Assembly: GCA_964244955.1 (NCBI GenBank)
Contig: CAXTKQ010000004.1
Span: 1-64,000, forward strand
DNA from: Mucilaginibacter_A sp964244955
Lineage (GTDB): Bacteria > Bacteroidota > Bacteroidia > Sphingobacteriales > Sphingobacteriaceae
Reading direction: 5' to 3'
Length of the DNA: 64,000 nt
Below the pieces are notes generated by a model. It worked only from the letters and a program-made list of their open reading frames with translations. It was not told where the DNA came from and made no database searches. Positions within the stretch are counted from its first letter, which is position 1. The number at the start of each line of letters is the position of its first letter. Positions 63,697 through 64,000 of the stretch are shown piece after piece. A program made the translations under genes and the position numbers.

Positions 63697-64000
63697 TTAA
63701 TACTGATTTACGCTTGCATTAATACTTAATTTTGGTTGCACGGTTACCAGTTCTGTTACCTTGTCTATCAGTTCTGATAAATCAAAAGGCTTGGATATAA
63801 AAGCGTTACAACCATAAAAACCTAAAGATTGCAGAACTTTGGGGTAAGCCGAAAAGATGATGACTGGCAGGTTTTTGGTAATTGAACTATCTTTAACATA
63901 TCGGCAAAGTTCGCCACCGTTTACGCCGTTCAAAATGTAGTCAACAATCAGCAAATCGGGTTTGCACTTTTTGATCAATTTTAAAATATCATCTGTACCA
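63697..64000 (-). CDS. Response regulator receiver protein, 5' end outside the window
   Basis: The visible 100 residues hold the second half of a receiver domain. The phospho-Asp is in LLIVDYILNGVNGGEL, the conserved Ser/Thr region is in VIIFSAYP, and the conserved Lys is in AFISKPFDLSELIDKV. The chain ends with a short tail (INASVNQY), so it is probably a single-domain regulator. The reading frame is open to the edge of the window. Confidence 0.85.
   Translation of the reverse strand, partial: GTDDILKLIKKCKPDLLIVDYILNGVNGGELCRYVKDSSITKNLPVIIFSAYPKVLQSLGFYGCNAFISKPFDLSELIDKVTELVTVQPKLSINASVNQY

Noticed and set aside
1..64000. Insertion sequences, prophage, integrons or a replication origin
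   Set aside because: I found no transposase, integrase, phage structural gene, attachment-site duplication next to the tRNAs, or DnaA-box cluster.

Overview
The window reads as a draft scaffold from a member of the Bacteroidota, most likely Sphingobacteriaceae (a Pedobacter or Mucilaginibacter type). The evidence is a MurF-alanine racemase fusion, a SusC/SusD pair overlapping by one base, tandem FtsX/MacB permeases ending in the Bacteroidota-type tail ANPVKSLRSE, promoters of the TAnnTTTG type, and moderately AT-rich DNA. There is no rRNA, phage, transposase or CRISPR array. Four runs of exactly ten N mark contig joins. Three of them fall inside genes that read through if only two or three bases are missing, so those genes are probably intact.

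Layout. 1-7769: the tail of one and three complete FtsX/MacB-type ABC permeases in tandem. 8082-11693 (minus): an envelope or stress block of DUF937, PRC-barrel/DUF2382, OmpA-like, and two more DUF2382 proteins. 12102-14871: a small secreted peptide, then the LolD/MacB-type ATPase and TolC-type channel that probably belong with the permeases. 15039-19809: lipoprotein, alpha/beta hydrolase, amino-acid permease, small exported proteins and a Q/N/G-rich secreted protein. 20086-25073: a large MG2/TonB-plug surface protein, an AHSA1 protein and a penicillin-binding-type serine hydrolase. 25344-29211: a Tat-exported PaoABC-like molybdenum aldehyde oxidoreductase operon. 29295-34925: CheR and two hybrid histidine kinases. 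35038-37468: a VapBC-like pair with a frameshifted toxin, an SDR and RecR. 37599-44757: four-helix-bundle protein, SSS symporter, LOG protein, thioredoxin, DUF502, MurF-Alr, RecX. 44826-45078: tRNA-Gly(GCC) and tRNA-Leu(UAA). 45998-50799: SusCD. 50930-55135: ferritin-like protein, a GAF-LuxR/cupin/YceI module and a Tat-SDR. 55384-64000: small membrane protein, DUF1810, NAD-binding protein, a PAS kinase flanked by a 130-bp direct repeat, YjbQ, DUF3037 with a HipA-like kinase, two DUF421 proteins with zinc ribbons, SSB and a partial response regulator.

The most unusual feature is not a gene. A 12-base word, TAAAAGAAGCAT, occurs exactly 29 times by my count (15 on one strand, 14 on the other), about one per 2.2 kb, where a random sequence of this composition would give far fewer than one. 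It is the core of an element of about 33 bases with an AT-rich tail ending in CACCAA. A sister class has core TAAAAACAGCAT. Most copies are intergenic, many sit at gene ends, and eight form inverted pairs, six of them with the GCAT ends outward. Full-length copies also lie inside open reading frames and are translated. The pattern resembles both a REP/REPIN family and a DNA-uptake-sequence family. A second layer consists of degenerate heptamer repeats in many of the same intergenic regions.
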